A stretch of 64,000 nt of DNA from Chondrosia reniformis (lineage: Eukaryota; Porifera; Demospongiae; Chondrillida; Chondrillidae), in NCBI GenBank assembly GCA_947172415.1, contig OX359191.1:1612001-1676000 (forward strand). The letters run 5' to 3'. A program made the position numbers and the translations under genes. Positions 20,117 to 31,255 of the stretch are shown one piece after another. The stretch's first letter is position 1. Each line of letters opens with the position of its first letter. Under the pieces are notes generated by a model. That model worked only from the letters and a program-made list of their open reading frames with translations. It ran no database searches and was not told the DNA's origin.

Positions 20117-23100
20117 TTAGATGGTATCACTTTTGAGTTCCTCTGATCGTGATGATGTGGCCAATTTGGATTTCTGAGACTGAAACCTCTTGAAACATTT
20201 GTAAACTCTTTGAAAATCAGAGCCATTTAGACCAAATCCAATGTTTGCAAGTGGAATAAACCCAAACAGGAAGAAGGATGAAACATCTAAAGCGACAATA
20301 GTATCATCCACTAAGGACTCTATGCCTGGACAGTCCCTATTATAGCCATAAAAGTTGCATCTGGAAAATGACAATATTCCACTGATGTAGCTGTTATTCT
20401 TTCCAGTGGATTCACTAAACCTTGCTAAAATAAACACACCAGCTATGACATAGAAAATGGACAATGACAATATCTTTACTTCAGGAGTGAAAGAGCGATT
20501 CTTGGCAAATGATTGACTCTGCGTATATATGAAAAATATAGTATCTAATATTAGTTAGTACATGTAAATTTAAAGACAAGCTAATAACTAGATACTAGTG
20601 AAACATTCAATTTCTCCTAGAACTATTTATATTTTAAATTAGTGCTTCTGACTTGCCTTTCTATTATATATAAAAGTTATAAACTTAATAATACTCCTTA
20701 CAATTTCTAGATATTCTATATATATAATGTATACACAATATTATTATATACAATATATAATATTATCCAGTTTTTTGTCCTCTTAGTTTCTAAGATGCTT
20801 GCATGCCATACATATATCCAATTATTATTGTGCATTAACAAAATCATGAATGTATTCAATTAATTAAAATTAATGAAGTGATCATGAATTAATATTGTTA
20901 TATATACATTAGCATGTCCTCTTATATATATACTAAATATGCATATATATACCAAATATATTACCCACCTTCCAAGTAATCCAAAATATATTTACCAAAA
21001 ATGACACTCCAAGAGGTATGATAATGCTTAATGGAAGAAGGCTTGAATAAAACACTACATCAAGATCATTTGCTACACAAATTATGGCTGGAAGTCGTGT
21101 CAGAATATATTTGTATTTTGCAAGTACAACAATTGGTCCAATACTGCATATCAGTGCTGTAATCACCATTACTGATACATGGATAAGGTTTAGATGTTTA
21201 GTGAGTCTTTTTGACCAAATTGGAAAGAAGAGTGTAATCCAAATGTGTATAATATGAAGGAGCCACAGGATGTTTGAACTTACAATGATATAGTGGAAAG
21301 CTATACCTGTTAAAAGTAATATATAACAACATATATATAGGAATAAGGAGTGTTATATATTATGCATGTTTAAATACAATCAAGTACTACACAGTGCAAG
21401 TTACAAATTTATACACGGATGCAAGTGACTCCCAAGATAATCACACTGAGGTAGATAATATAATACAGATGGAAATGACTCCCAAAATAATCACAATCAG
21501 GTATATAATTAAACGCTACAAGACTTTAGCCACACTGAAATTCTCAACTTCTGCATACAGAGTAGTAGTAGCTCCTTCTCGTAGGAGAGCGTCGACTTGT
21601 CATAGCCGTTCTCGAAAGGATGATCTTCTTCAGCAACGAGCCGGTGACATTTCCGCAACGTCACATGATTCCTAAATGTTTACGGAGCGACATACGAGAG
21701 GTGTTGGTGACGCATTAGAAGAACATCACATACATCACCAGCTTGCGCAATCGTAACTTTGAATTCTTCATTATATTTTGATTATTTTGCTCATTTAATT
21801 AAGCAAAACTTGGCCAGATGTTTCCTATGCACATGTACCATGATATATGTTGGTTTCCCAATATCTGACAAATAGAAATTTTTTATTAATATAACACATG
21901 GTTTGAATATAAATTTTCCATAGGTTTTCTATAGTCCTATGGCCTTTTATATGCAGACTTTGTCCTCCGTTTTCTAACAAACGGAGGCCTAAATAAGAAA
22001 TCCCTTAATTAAAACGAGTTTTATACCCTAAACTTTATGATGATATGCCCAATTTGTTTCTAGATCCTTTCTTGGAGCCATATGAATTATTTAATTATAT
22101 TATATTATTTATTTTTTTATTTTTTATTTAGATTACCTTAGTATATTGTAACTTGCACTGTATATATATATTTCAATTTATAATAATGTCATACATGATC
22201 ACGAGAGAATATATACAATCATAAGTGTAAACATACCGGATATAGTGCAATAAGCTGTCGGCTCATCTATAATTGTTTGTAGAAAATCTGAATGACTACA
22301 GTAGAGACCATTTTGTGGATACACCTTTCCAATGAGGACTAAAATAGCTATATTTAATAGATATTATGTTATTATTTTAGAATAATAATGACATTAATTA
22401 TTAAATTCTAGCTTCAATTAATATTTTAAATGTGCACATGCAAAGACCAACTGAATATGGCATTACAAATCTACCACATTTTGCGTGATTTGTTTATTAG
22501 GAGAAGATAAAATATAAACAGCATGCATATGAAGAAGTATATACAGGAAGTGAAGTAAATGAAGCAAATCTCTTCATCTTTTTAGTCATATCAATCCCAG
22601 GCTGCCAGATGCCATAGCTATCTGGTATAAATCAGTTATAGCCCCATCTCAGATTTTGCCAAATTAAAATAACCTGCCCTTGGTTGTACCTTGGCTTTAT
22701 ATTATATACGTATCGGCTATAGTCCTCACCTCTAGGCTATATATATATATATAACATTGAAGTGTGTATATATACATGCATATATATATATATAGAATAT
22801 ATTATAATAATTGTCCCTTACCAAAAACAGAAAGGTGTATGTCAATGTACAAAACAAGGATTGTTGGATACTTTAATCTAAAAATGATTATAATATAAAT
22901 TATACATTAATTGATTGCACAGTTTAACTAATTACATGTATAATAATGTCTTATCATTTGACTCTAAATTTTACCCCAGAGGAGTGTAATGAGCAAAAGA
23001 GTGGAACTGGAGTTCACTCAATGGGAACCTACCTCTCTCTCCTTAGCCACTCAAAAAATAAAATCCATACAGTCAAATACATAGCTTTAAGATAGGCTAT

Positions 23101-26100
23101 ATATACAGATCTAAAAGTCCTCTATTTTTTCATGAACAATTTCTTCCTATAATGTATTATTTTAATACTTCTAATTGGACTCTGGAATTTTGATATAAAT
23201 TAATAATATTTATCCATACTGTAAAGTATTGCATAATTATAAATAATATTTAAAGATAAAAGATGGCCACTCCAGCTTCACCACCCTCTGCAAGGGTCGA
23301 GCCGATTGTTGCAGATTCGCCAGGGTCAAAGCACGCCCCCTGCTCTTTCGGCCATAGAACTATACCCTTAAGGAATTTAGGGGTAGTTCGCATTCATGGC
23401 CCCCATTCACAGCCACTGTTCCGGTTCGTGCAAATCTCTAGACACGGAGCCAAGTAAACAAGTTTCTTCTTGTTATTTTCACAGCCCACAAAATGCACCC
23501 TCGCGCCAATACCTTTGCCTTACCAGTTAAAGTTTTGAGAAGAATTCCTCGGGCTTCCCGCAGTCTGGCCACCAAGAAGTTATCTGTTATTTTGGACCAA
23601 GTCACAGCTGACAACTCCTGGGAAGCTTAGACGCGTCTTTTCCACTTTGCTTCTCGCTGTCTGCATGTCCCCAAATGAGGCAGTCATTGAAGAAATCTGG
23701 CCTCCCTTGTTAATTCCAATATTGCCAATGAGATTAACCAAGTATATATTCTCTCCACACCCCTCTAACATCAACATCAACAACTCGATTCCCTTGAATC
23801 TCTAGCCAAACGTGTCTCTGCCAAACTGGAGGATAGAGACTTCACAGGAGCAGTCCGCCTGGCTTCATCTGCTTCCAAATTGGCAACCCCTAGTGAGGAA
23901 ACCCTCTCAGCATTACAAAAACCCCATCCACCTCCACACCCAAACCTGAGTCTACCCAATATCTTAACAGCTCAGTCCACAACCCCACTTCAAGTGTTAT
24001 CAGAAGAAATCGCCAGAACAATAGCATCTTTCAATTCCCTTGTGGTCTAGCAGGAGGCCCATGCAGACTTGCTCAAGCCCCAGCACCTTAAGGACATGAC
24101 AGGAAGAAGTGCCCTGGCGGGGGGGAAACATATACTACTTCAATCGCTGACCAAGTTTGTCAACATGATTCTGGTTGGTAAGGTCTCCTCCTCTGATACC
24201 CATTCCTTTTTGGGGCAACACTCCTAGCCCTGGAGAAGAAACATGAGACTTGAGTCTTCAGACCCATTGCTGTGGGTAACACCCTGCGTTGTGTAGTGGC
24301 CAAATGCACTTGCAATCAGCTTAAAAGTGCTCCAACTTCCCGGAGTTGCTCCCACTTGTCTTGTCAGCTTATGGCTCCCCATATTCTCTTTTCCATGGAG
24401 AAGGGACCATCCTTTTTGCATTACCATCCACTCCGTGGTGGCCAAAGTGACATCAGAACTGAACATCTATTACCTGGACAAACGGAACCCTAGGGGGGAG
24501 TCTCGAGGAGGTGCTTCAGGATTTCAAGCTGATTGAGGAGGGGCCAAGAAACTAGGTATAGTCCTCAACCACAACAAGTCAGAGGTAATTGCTAGACAAT
24601 TCCACCAGGTATGTAGCACTTGAGAATTACCCAGACCTCTGTATTACTGATCCCAGCCAGGCCTCCCTCCTTGGCTCCCCATTAGGAACCTTTTCCTAGA
24701 GACCCTGGGCCACAGATTGCAGTTTCTGGCAGCCCATATTCCAGACGCTATTTCACGCTACGTATTTCAGCCACAATGGAGACCCCCAACCTCCGGGCCC
24801 CAGCTGCTTCTAAACAAAAATCTTGGGACTCCCCTCGGATCTTGGCCCGGAAGCCCTCCCTCCTGGAAGAATCCTCAGATCCTATATACATCTAGAGCAT
24901 GCCTCTTGGACGCCTTCAAAGGGGAGTCAGGGGCTTGGCTGAAGGCCCCCCAATTGCCTCCCTGGGTCTCAGATTGGAAGACGAGGTAATCAGGCTGGCC
25001 ATGGGAATCCGCTTGGGAACAACCATCTGCCATCCTTACCCATGCCAACATTGTGGTTCTCAACATCAAGCAATCCCTAGCTGCGGCAAGTATCCCCTCC
25101 CATCTGGAACCTGTGGGAATTTGTAGCTCGGAGGGCAAAAGACCCAACTGAGTGACCCTCATGCCATGGAATCGTGGCCACAATCTGGTTTGGGATGCCA
25201 CTTGTTCTGACACCTTTGCTGCCTCCTGTATACTCCACCACTGCTAGCAGAGCAGCAGGGGAAGTTGCTCAGAGGATAGGAAAAGGGAGAAATACTCCTC
25301 CCTAGGACCCAGTTACACCTTTCTGTCTTTTGTAGTGGAGACTTCCGGAGTGTTAGGGATGGAGGCTGTACTCTTTCTGAAAGATCTTGACAGACGAATC
25401 AAAGATGCAACAGATGATTGTAATTCATATCAATATCTACTTCAAGGGATTTCAGTCCTGATCCAAAGAGGAAATATTAATGCTGTCTCCATGCTGGGCA
25501 CGTCCAGGGTCCAGTCAGATGCCTTTGATTTCCCTTGATTAGGGGCATGAACTCCCTTTTTTATTATTTCTATTATTATTTATTAATCATTAAAAAATTC
25601 CATTATTATCCACTTATTGTGTGTTTTATTATTGCGATTAGTATATATATGTATAAAGAAATTGTGCAAGATAGTTCACCCGATTTTCCCTGCATTGTAT
25701 TTGGCAACCTGAATCTTTTATTAAAAATCTTATATAGTATACATACGTAGGCGTATATACATGTGAGTGGTATAGTTTTTGAACTTATATATACATATAT
25801 ATACATTTGTAATATATACTTGATGATTGTAAAACATATATACACTTACAGTTTCTTCCTTCTCTTACAGACCAATGCAAAGTAGATACTAGCTGTCAAG
25901 AGACCGGTAATGATTGTGAGGTAAATGAAAAAGTCTTCTGTTCTTTGTCCAGATTCTGTGTTTACCCGGAATGTGGAACAACTTGGCAAACAAAAGCAAT
26001 CTACTTGAGTAAACAATGAATCACATTGAAATTCTCCTACTGATTCATTAGTCAGAACATGAATATCTTCTTCACTAGACTCTGATATATATTTTAGTGG

Positions 26101-27154
26101 GAGACAATTGCAATCAGGTAGAGAACTTGAGAAATCAGATACCTTTGATAATAAAGTCCATTCAAGTTTGCATGTGTCGGTTTGAACCTTGTAGCAATCC
26201 TGTCTGGATGGCAATACTATGTTGGATGTACCATTTACACAGGGTGGAAAGAAATACTGACAGAGAAATGGTAATCCATCTTTCTTGCATTCACTAGACA
26301 CAAAGGGACTATCCAACAACTGTGTAATCAAAGAATCTATTTCTGAAATGGAACAGCTTTCTTTACCAAGAATGGTACAATTTGGTTGCACTTCAATCTC
26401 ATCATATGAGAGGTCTTCAATAATGTCAGTCAACACATCTGTGCAGGGACCACTATTTCCATAAGTTACACAGTCTGGAAGCTTATAACCCTGAAGAATC
26501 ATGAGTGAAAATTGTTAATACATTAGTGAAACATATAATACCACAATGCATGCTTACAGTATTATATTGGATGTATATGTATTATAGTAGCTATATTAAC
26601 TTGCATATGACCCTTATATACATATAGAATTGTTAATTAAAATAGGAATAGGATAATTGAGGTTGCCTAAATGGACTAATTGCTATCTGTGAGATTAACA
26701 TCTGCTTCAGCCCATTGTATACTTATGCAAAAATGAAATCAGTATATAGACTTCCCAAACAATTGCATGAGTTTAAATTGCACTACACAACCAAAAGGTG
26801 GTCCATGTACGTATATATTTTACTTTAATTATAATTTCAATATTAAGGATTATAGGAGTTAACATTGTGTAATTTATACAAATGTATTACTTCTTCATGC
26901 GTATATACCTTTGTCACATTTGCCAAAATTTCAGAAGTTGTATTCAATTCACATACTTCATTGGAGGAAATATTTTTTGGCAAACAAATTCCTCTGAGAC
27001 TTTCAAAGAAATCCGTAAGATCATTAATGTATTGGATACTACTGCCTTCTCTTGAACGATAATAGAAAATCACTGGCAAAGAAAAGAGTCCCCAAACTGT
27101 CAACACAGCTATTATATGGATTAGTATTCCAAAACTTTGAAGCCCCTTCTTCAT
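20117..27154 (-). CDS. Frizzled-like 7TM receptor, complete six-exon gene (594 aa)
   Basis: Exons 27154-26909, 26490-25850, 22877-22822, 22338-22237, 21306-20969 and 20518-20117 all have GT-AG junctions and join in phase with no stop. It encodes a signal peptide, then a Cys-rich CRD (CLPK, LPDC, SECKKDGLPFLCQYFFPPC, QDCYKVQTDTC), a stalk and TM1 (end of exon 2). TM2 is in exon 3, the first extracellular loop with conserved Cys (AYCTISG) in exon 4, TM3-5 in exon 5 (LWLLHIIHIW, LPAIICVAND) and TM6-7 in exon 6. Frizzleds are Wnt receptors of about 550-600 aa. The cytoplasmic tail after TM7 is short (GSDFQRVYKCFKRFQ) and has no KTxxxW Dishevelled-binding motif. It could be a divergent Frizzled or a Frizzled/Smoothened-like protein. 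Confidence 0.85.
21375..22170. mobile_element. TIR element, family T2 (short copy), in Frizzled-like intron 4
   Basis: The left end is TACTACACAGTGCAAGTTAC and the right end GTATATTGTAACTTGCACTG, which are inverted repeats. The internal sequence matches 15735-17075. It lies between exon 5 (ends 21306) and exon 4 (starts 22237) of the Frizzled-like gene. No reading frame is supported. Confidence 0.6.
23263..25538 (+). pseudogene. Degenerate non-LTR retrotransposon (reverse transcriptase remnant)
   Basis: GC-richer than its surroundings and placed in intron 2 of the Frizzled-like gene, antisense to it. Broken-frame pieces are recognisable in order: ATPSEETLSALQKPHPPP (pre-RT), LRPIAVGNTLR-type motif near 24260-24295 (here FRPIAVGNTLR), the remains of the YLDD active site with its second Asp replaced (YYLDK, near 24470), GASGFQ/LEEVLQDFKLIEEG, VLNHNKSEV near 24560, and an open C-terminus FLKDLDRRIKDATDD. 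Many stops and frameshifts mean it is dead. The order and motifs identify a LINE-type RT; the clade was not determined. Confidence 0.7.
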
Positions 27155-27429
27155 ACTTTCTATTTAAGCAAGATTAAGTATATATATCCAACTCCAGGGT
27201 ATAGGATTATTGTATTATTATATAAACTCCAAGGCCCTAAAATGCAAATTGAATTAATTAGTTTTGTCTATAATATTAGACAAAACTATTTAAATCATCA
27301 TCATTTGCATATGCCTGTGTGTGAGTATATTCAATTTACTCACTTTGTGTACATGTGGTTTTGCATTAGAACCCATCACATGGTTCATTATAGTGGTTCC
27401 ATATTATGGAACATGGGCAGCACTTATAG

Positions 27430-28115
27430 GCTTTCCCAGTAAGTATTATATGTTCCTGTATTTATACAGGGTGGAAAGAAATACTGACAGAGAAATGGTA
27501 ATCCATCTTTCTTGCATTCATCAGTCACAATAGGAATGCTCAATAACAGTGAAATTAAAGAATCTATTTCTGAAATGGAACAGCTTTCTTTACCAAGAAT
27601 GGTACAATTTGGTTGCACTTCAAGTTTATCAAATGATAGGTCTTCGAATTCAACAATGTCAGTCAACACATCTGTGCAGGGACCACTATTTCCATAAGTT
27701 ACACAGTCCAGAGCTGTAGACTCAAATTTCTATGTGGATACAAAAGATCATTTAAAAATACATGCATATGATTGTCTATATACAGTACTGTTTCTGTTAC
27801 ATTTCAAACAAAAACCTATATAAATTTCTCTTATACCTTTGATACATTCACTGACAAGTTCGAATTGACATTTAAAACTCCTTGGCATAGTTCAAAGTTA
27901 ATGTCTTCATTGAAGGAAATATTATTATTCGGCAAACAAAACCCATGCAGAGGCTCTGAGATTTTCAATAAAATTATTAAGTTCATTGAGGTATTCGATG
28001 CTACCACCTTCTTTTGTACGATAATAACTGATCGCTGGCAAAGAAAAGAGTCCCTAAACTGTCAACAGAGCTATTATTTGGATTAGTATTCCAATGACTT
28101 GAGGTCCCTTCATCT
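27430..28115 (-). pseudogene. Second, broken copy of Frizzled-like exons 1 and 2
   Basis: Just upstream of the intact gene. Around 28115-27840 it matches exon 1, but the Trp codon of the signal peptide is a stop (TTTAGGGACTC) and there is a frameshift before CLPNNNISFNED. A normal-looking donor follows (TCAAAGGTATAAG). About 27730-27440 matches the first half of exon 2 (LDCVTYGNSGPC, ECKKDGLPFLCQYFFPPC), then similarity stops. No TM exons follow before the intact copy. It is an incomplete tandem duplicate, now non-functional. Confidence 0.8.
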
Positions 28116-28139
28116 CATATACTTGTATTCTCTGTCTAT

Positions 28140-28975
28140 AGAAGCTGTGATTCCTTCATCATATATATATAGTTTTGATATGCATGGATGAACGATTTTA
28201 CTAACTTAAAGTTACTATATATATAATATAATATAAAATCATACTATTGTATTAAAGTATAATAATGTATAATTATAATACTTATATGGTAGCCCATTAG
28301 CACTTTAAATGGTTCCCATGTATATATAAGGCTTAATAGTTCCCAGTGTTATTGAGTGCTTTGTTGTGGTATCTGTAGTGCTCACACAAGCAACATGAAA
28401 ATATGTTATAGTTATAATATTACACCTTTAAAGAATGTATACCTTTATACAGACAGAAGAGAATTTTCACAAAGCTATAAATTGAAAAAACACCTTCGGT
28501 AAAGTTAAAAATGAAAAATTTATATACAACCATTTGATGGTCTATCAACCTCTGTCACTAAAATTAACGGTATATAGAATCTAAATTAAGATTATATAAA
28601 GACAAATATATTAGATAATCAATAAAGTTTTTGATTGTAAGATGTACTATTAGCTAAAACTCTACTCTTTATCCACTTAATATACCCAAATAACCGTACA
28701 ATGATAATTAAGGGCTCTCAGATAACAAAACCAGCACATGCACACACATATATATATACATGCACGGCTACTGGAATTACAGACCACTTTGTTTATATTA
28801 ACATGCACACAAGGGCATGAGAGGCTGCTTACATGAAGTCTTAATGTAAACCTTAAAATTCCAATCTGCACAGGGTATATGCACGTATTGTATTTATTGT
28901 GTCAATTTTTGGTTGAGCAAAACTAATGAATATCTAGAGCCACAGATACCTCTTGAGATTGTAAGCATGCATGTT
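28140..28975. other. AT-rich intergenic stretch
   Basis: No supported gene. Contains TATATA runs and short unsupported open frames. Confidence 0.6.
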
Positions 28976-29300
28976 TATAGGACTCTCCGAAAAGCGGACA
29001 ACCTCTGTACAGCGGACAAATCTTACGCCCCCGATTGACTTTCCCATAGAACTAGCACATTTCGAACCTCCGAGTAGCGGCACCTCCGAACTCTGGACAA
29101 CGGACACTGACCAAGCCTCAGACTGATCTCTGACAATACATACTGACCTCCGAAAGCGGTTAAACTAAAGACGAGACGAAACTAAAACGATAAAACGATA
29201 ATAGTACAGTGAACAAAATTAACGTATAAGTCATAAGTATCTAGCTACATAAAATAGCTACAGATGTCTAGCGGATCGAACGTAGTCTCAAGTGAATTTC
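28976..29300. mobile_element. Possible pogo/Tigger-like transposon fragment
   Basis: Repeated CTCCGAAAAGCGGACAACCT, ACAGCGGACA, CCTCCGAGTAGCGG, ACCTCCGAACTCTGGACAAC and CCTCCGAAAGCGG motifs. Arrays of such CGGACA/CTCCGA units are typical of subterminal regions of pogo-type elements. No transposase is seen. Confidence 0.4.
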
Positions 29301-29607
29301 AGTTCCTCCCGCTAGCTCATTGCACTCCTATTTTTTTCAACTATTCAAAGGTTGATGAAAGTGGCCTTAAACCAGATTGGTCTAAGTGAATGATTTATCC
29401 ATTTGGTAGTTGTTCATTTTAACTGTCCTAAAACCACTTGTACCAAACCATCTAATAGGAAGTCCTGTTTCTGAGGATCGTGCCCAGCATAACCTTTAAG
29501 TTAGTTAACCGTTATGCTAGTAAAATGTTAGTGTTTGTAGCTTTCTATAACTTGTTGGTGTGTATTTATTGCATCTCTTGGATTTTGATCATGAGCCGTA
29601 ATATATA

Positions 29608-29926
29608 AAGTAAATAAAAAACATTTACAAAAATGATGTTAGAAGTAGTAATGGCAGTGTTCACTAATACATCTGCAAAAAGTATCGAAACAAGACACTG
29701 ATTATATGATAAGGCTAATCATACAGAAGTTGCATATATACTGAAATTTAAGTAACTTAACCATACACTTCTGTGTTTGGGCGCACCATTCCGTATATAT
29801 GCAACTTCTGTATGATTAGCCTTATCATATAATCAGTGTCTTGTTTCGATACTTTTTGCAGATGTATTAGTGAACACTGCCATTACTACTTCTAACTTCA
29901 TTTTTGTAAATGTTTTTTATTTACTT
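29608..29926. repeat. Long inverted-repeat element (arms about 130 bp, loop about 50 bp)
   Basis: The left arm from AAGTAAATAAAAAACATTTA through AGTAGTAATGGCAGTGTTCA and ACTGATTATATGATAAGGCT is mirrored almost perfectly by the right arm ending TAAATGTTTTTTATTTACTT. The loop holds CACTTCTGTGTTTGGGCGCA. A transcript would fold into one long hairpin. It belongs to the same family as 14698-15665. Confidence 0.9.
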
Positions 29927-29989
29927 GTATTCCCCTTTTTTTCCTCTTAATATTACTTGTTTTAAATTGATTTGAAAGTTTTCTTGGCG

Positions 29990-30221
29990 AAGATCTCAAA
30001 ATAACGTCTTAGACAAGAGAAATATGCCGAAAACCATGATCTCTTAATTAAAAAATGGCGTCCGAGAAGACTACAATTTTCGCTCTTCACAATTAACAGG
30101 CTTATTGTAGAGCGCATTCAGATTTAGGGCGGTCTATTCCCTAGTTCCGAAATATTTATGACGATTTATAACTAGTACGTGCCCGCATAAGCTCGCATAT
30201 TAGCGCTAGTCTATTCAATAA

Positions 30222-30251
<30 letters not shown>
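29990..30251. repeat. Right part of composite repeat, ending in (GAA)n
   Basis: ATAACGTCTTAGACAAGAGA and TCTTAATTAAAAAATGGCG match 15228-15290; GGTCTATTCCCTAGTTCC and AATAAAAGAAG match 15364-15455. It ends in about ten GAA/AAG units at 30221-30251, exactly where the first copy of the 4.2-kb unit begins. Confidence 0.6.
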
Positions 30252-30252
<1 letters not shown>

Positions 30253-30545
30253 CATTAAAGTAATATATGTATAATAAATAAGCTAATTGTAAAAATAAAA
30301 TTCTCAGTAAAGACCCATAGATTTGGCAGTTGAAGGATCCAATCTGAAGGGGCACCCGATCCCCCACTAGTTACACAGTCATCCTACCAGTTACCGGATA
30401 TATCAACCTCCGACAATATGACTTGATATCTGTTTTTAGGTTATGTAAACACCCACACCACAAACTGGCATACTACAAATAACTCCATTTAGACCATCTG
30501 GTGGTGTGTATATAGCACATACGTATACACAGAAATGAGTTGTTC

Positions 30546-31064
30546 TTAGCTAAGGGTTAAGCATGTCTTTATACAATATTTAGACTGGCTCAGCTGTCTT
30601 CCCTTCACCTCGACAGACAGTTTTCCAACTTTCCTCTTATCCCTCCTTTCTGGTTTAGCGGAGCTTGCTCCGCCTAGTTTCTTCTTTCTCTTAACCACTT
30701 TGCTGAAGGAAGCCTCACTCTGATGAACCGTCGCCTCACCGGGGTGTTTTACTCCATCTCCAAGCTGCGCGTTCTTTCCGTCCAGATCACTTTCCTCTTC
30801 TTTTTCGGCTAGCTTCCCCCACAACTCTCGCACTTTTTTTCTCAGCTGCTCTACTTCTCTCATCAGCGACACAGTCTTCGAGGCCATGCAGAAACAGCAG
30901 ACAAAGCTTCGGTCGTCCAGTAGACCGACGTTCTCCTTGTATCCCAAGCACTGAAAGTGAAACCATCCCCCGCAAATCTCACAGCTCGCCATTTCACCAA
31001 ATTCGCTGTCTTCGCCACATATGCATAAGATTACATAAGATTTTGTCTTCTTTCTAGCCTCCAC
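30546..31064 (-). CDS. PHD-finger/coiled-coil protein, copy 1 (172 aa)
   Basis: A single open exon. Residues 14-60 form a PHD finger of the C-x-C type (CICGED...CEICGGWFHFQC...CCFC: Cys4-His-Cys3 with the conserved Trp before His). Residues 66-90 are a predicted coiled coil (LMREVEQLRKKVRELWGKL). The tail is Lys/Arg-rich. PHD fingers usually read histone H3 tails, but PHD plus coiled coil is also the layout of ORF1 proteins in some non-LTR retrotransposons, and a dead RT fragment is present in the same unit. It is divergent from nuclease-like gene A with 191 bp between start codons. Copy 2 at 34742 is identical in protein. Host gene or former LINE ORF1 is unresolved. Confidence 0.65.
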   Translation of the reverse strand: MEARKKTKSYVILCICGEDSEFGEMASCEICGGWFHFQCLGYKENVGLLDDRSFVCCFCMASKTVSLMREVEQLRKKVRELWGKLAEKEEESDLDGKNAQLGDGVKHPGEATVHQSEASFSKVVKRKKKLGGASSAKPERRDKRKVGKLSVEVKGRQLSQSKYCIKTCLTLS

Positions 31065-31255
31065 TGGATTTCACCAGACATTTACTATCCTTCCGGGAGC
31101 TATTACAAACTCTTCCGGACACCCGATGCTTGCCTGCCGCCATCTTTTTCGCACTTATATATGATTAGCCTTTGTTCGCCCCAATTAACGCCCATGGGCT
31201 AATATGCCTAGCCTAGCCTAGCCAATAAGATTACAGTTACCATGCCAACGTTTTC
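31065..31255. promoter_or_regulatory. Shared divergent promoter between PHD and nuclease-like genes
   Basis: 191 bp between two start codons. It holds CTTCCGGGAGC and CTTCCGGACA (ETS-like), CCGCCATCTTTTTCGC (YY1-like CGCCATCTT), and AGCCAATAAG (inverted-CCAAT-type) after three CCTAG repeats. The same layout occurs in unit 3 (53835-54072). In unit 2 it is split by a DIRS-like element. Confidence 0.45.

Noticed and set aside
22730-22800. TATATA-rich stretch as promoter or regulatory site
   Set aside because: TA microsatellites are everywhere in this window; this one lies in a Frizzled-like intron with no other support.
24224-25213. Open frames of 67-112 codons on both strands in the GC-rich block
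   Set aside because: They are pieces or shadows of a decayed LINE; the recognisable RT motifs occur in shifting frames.
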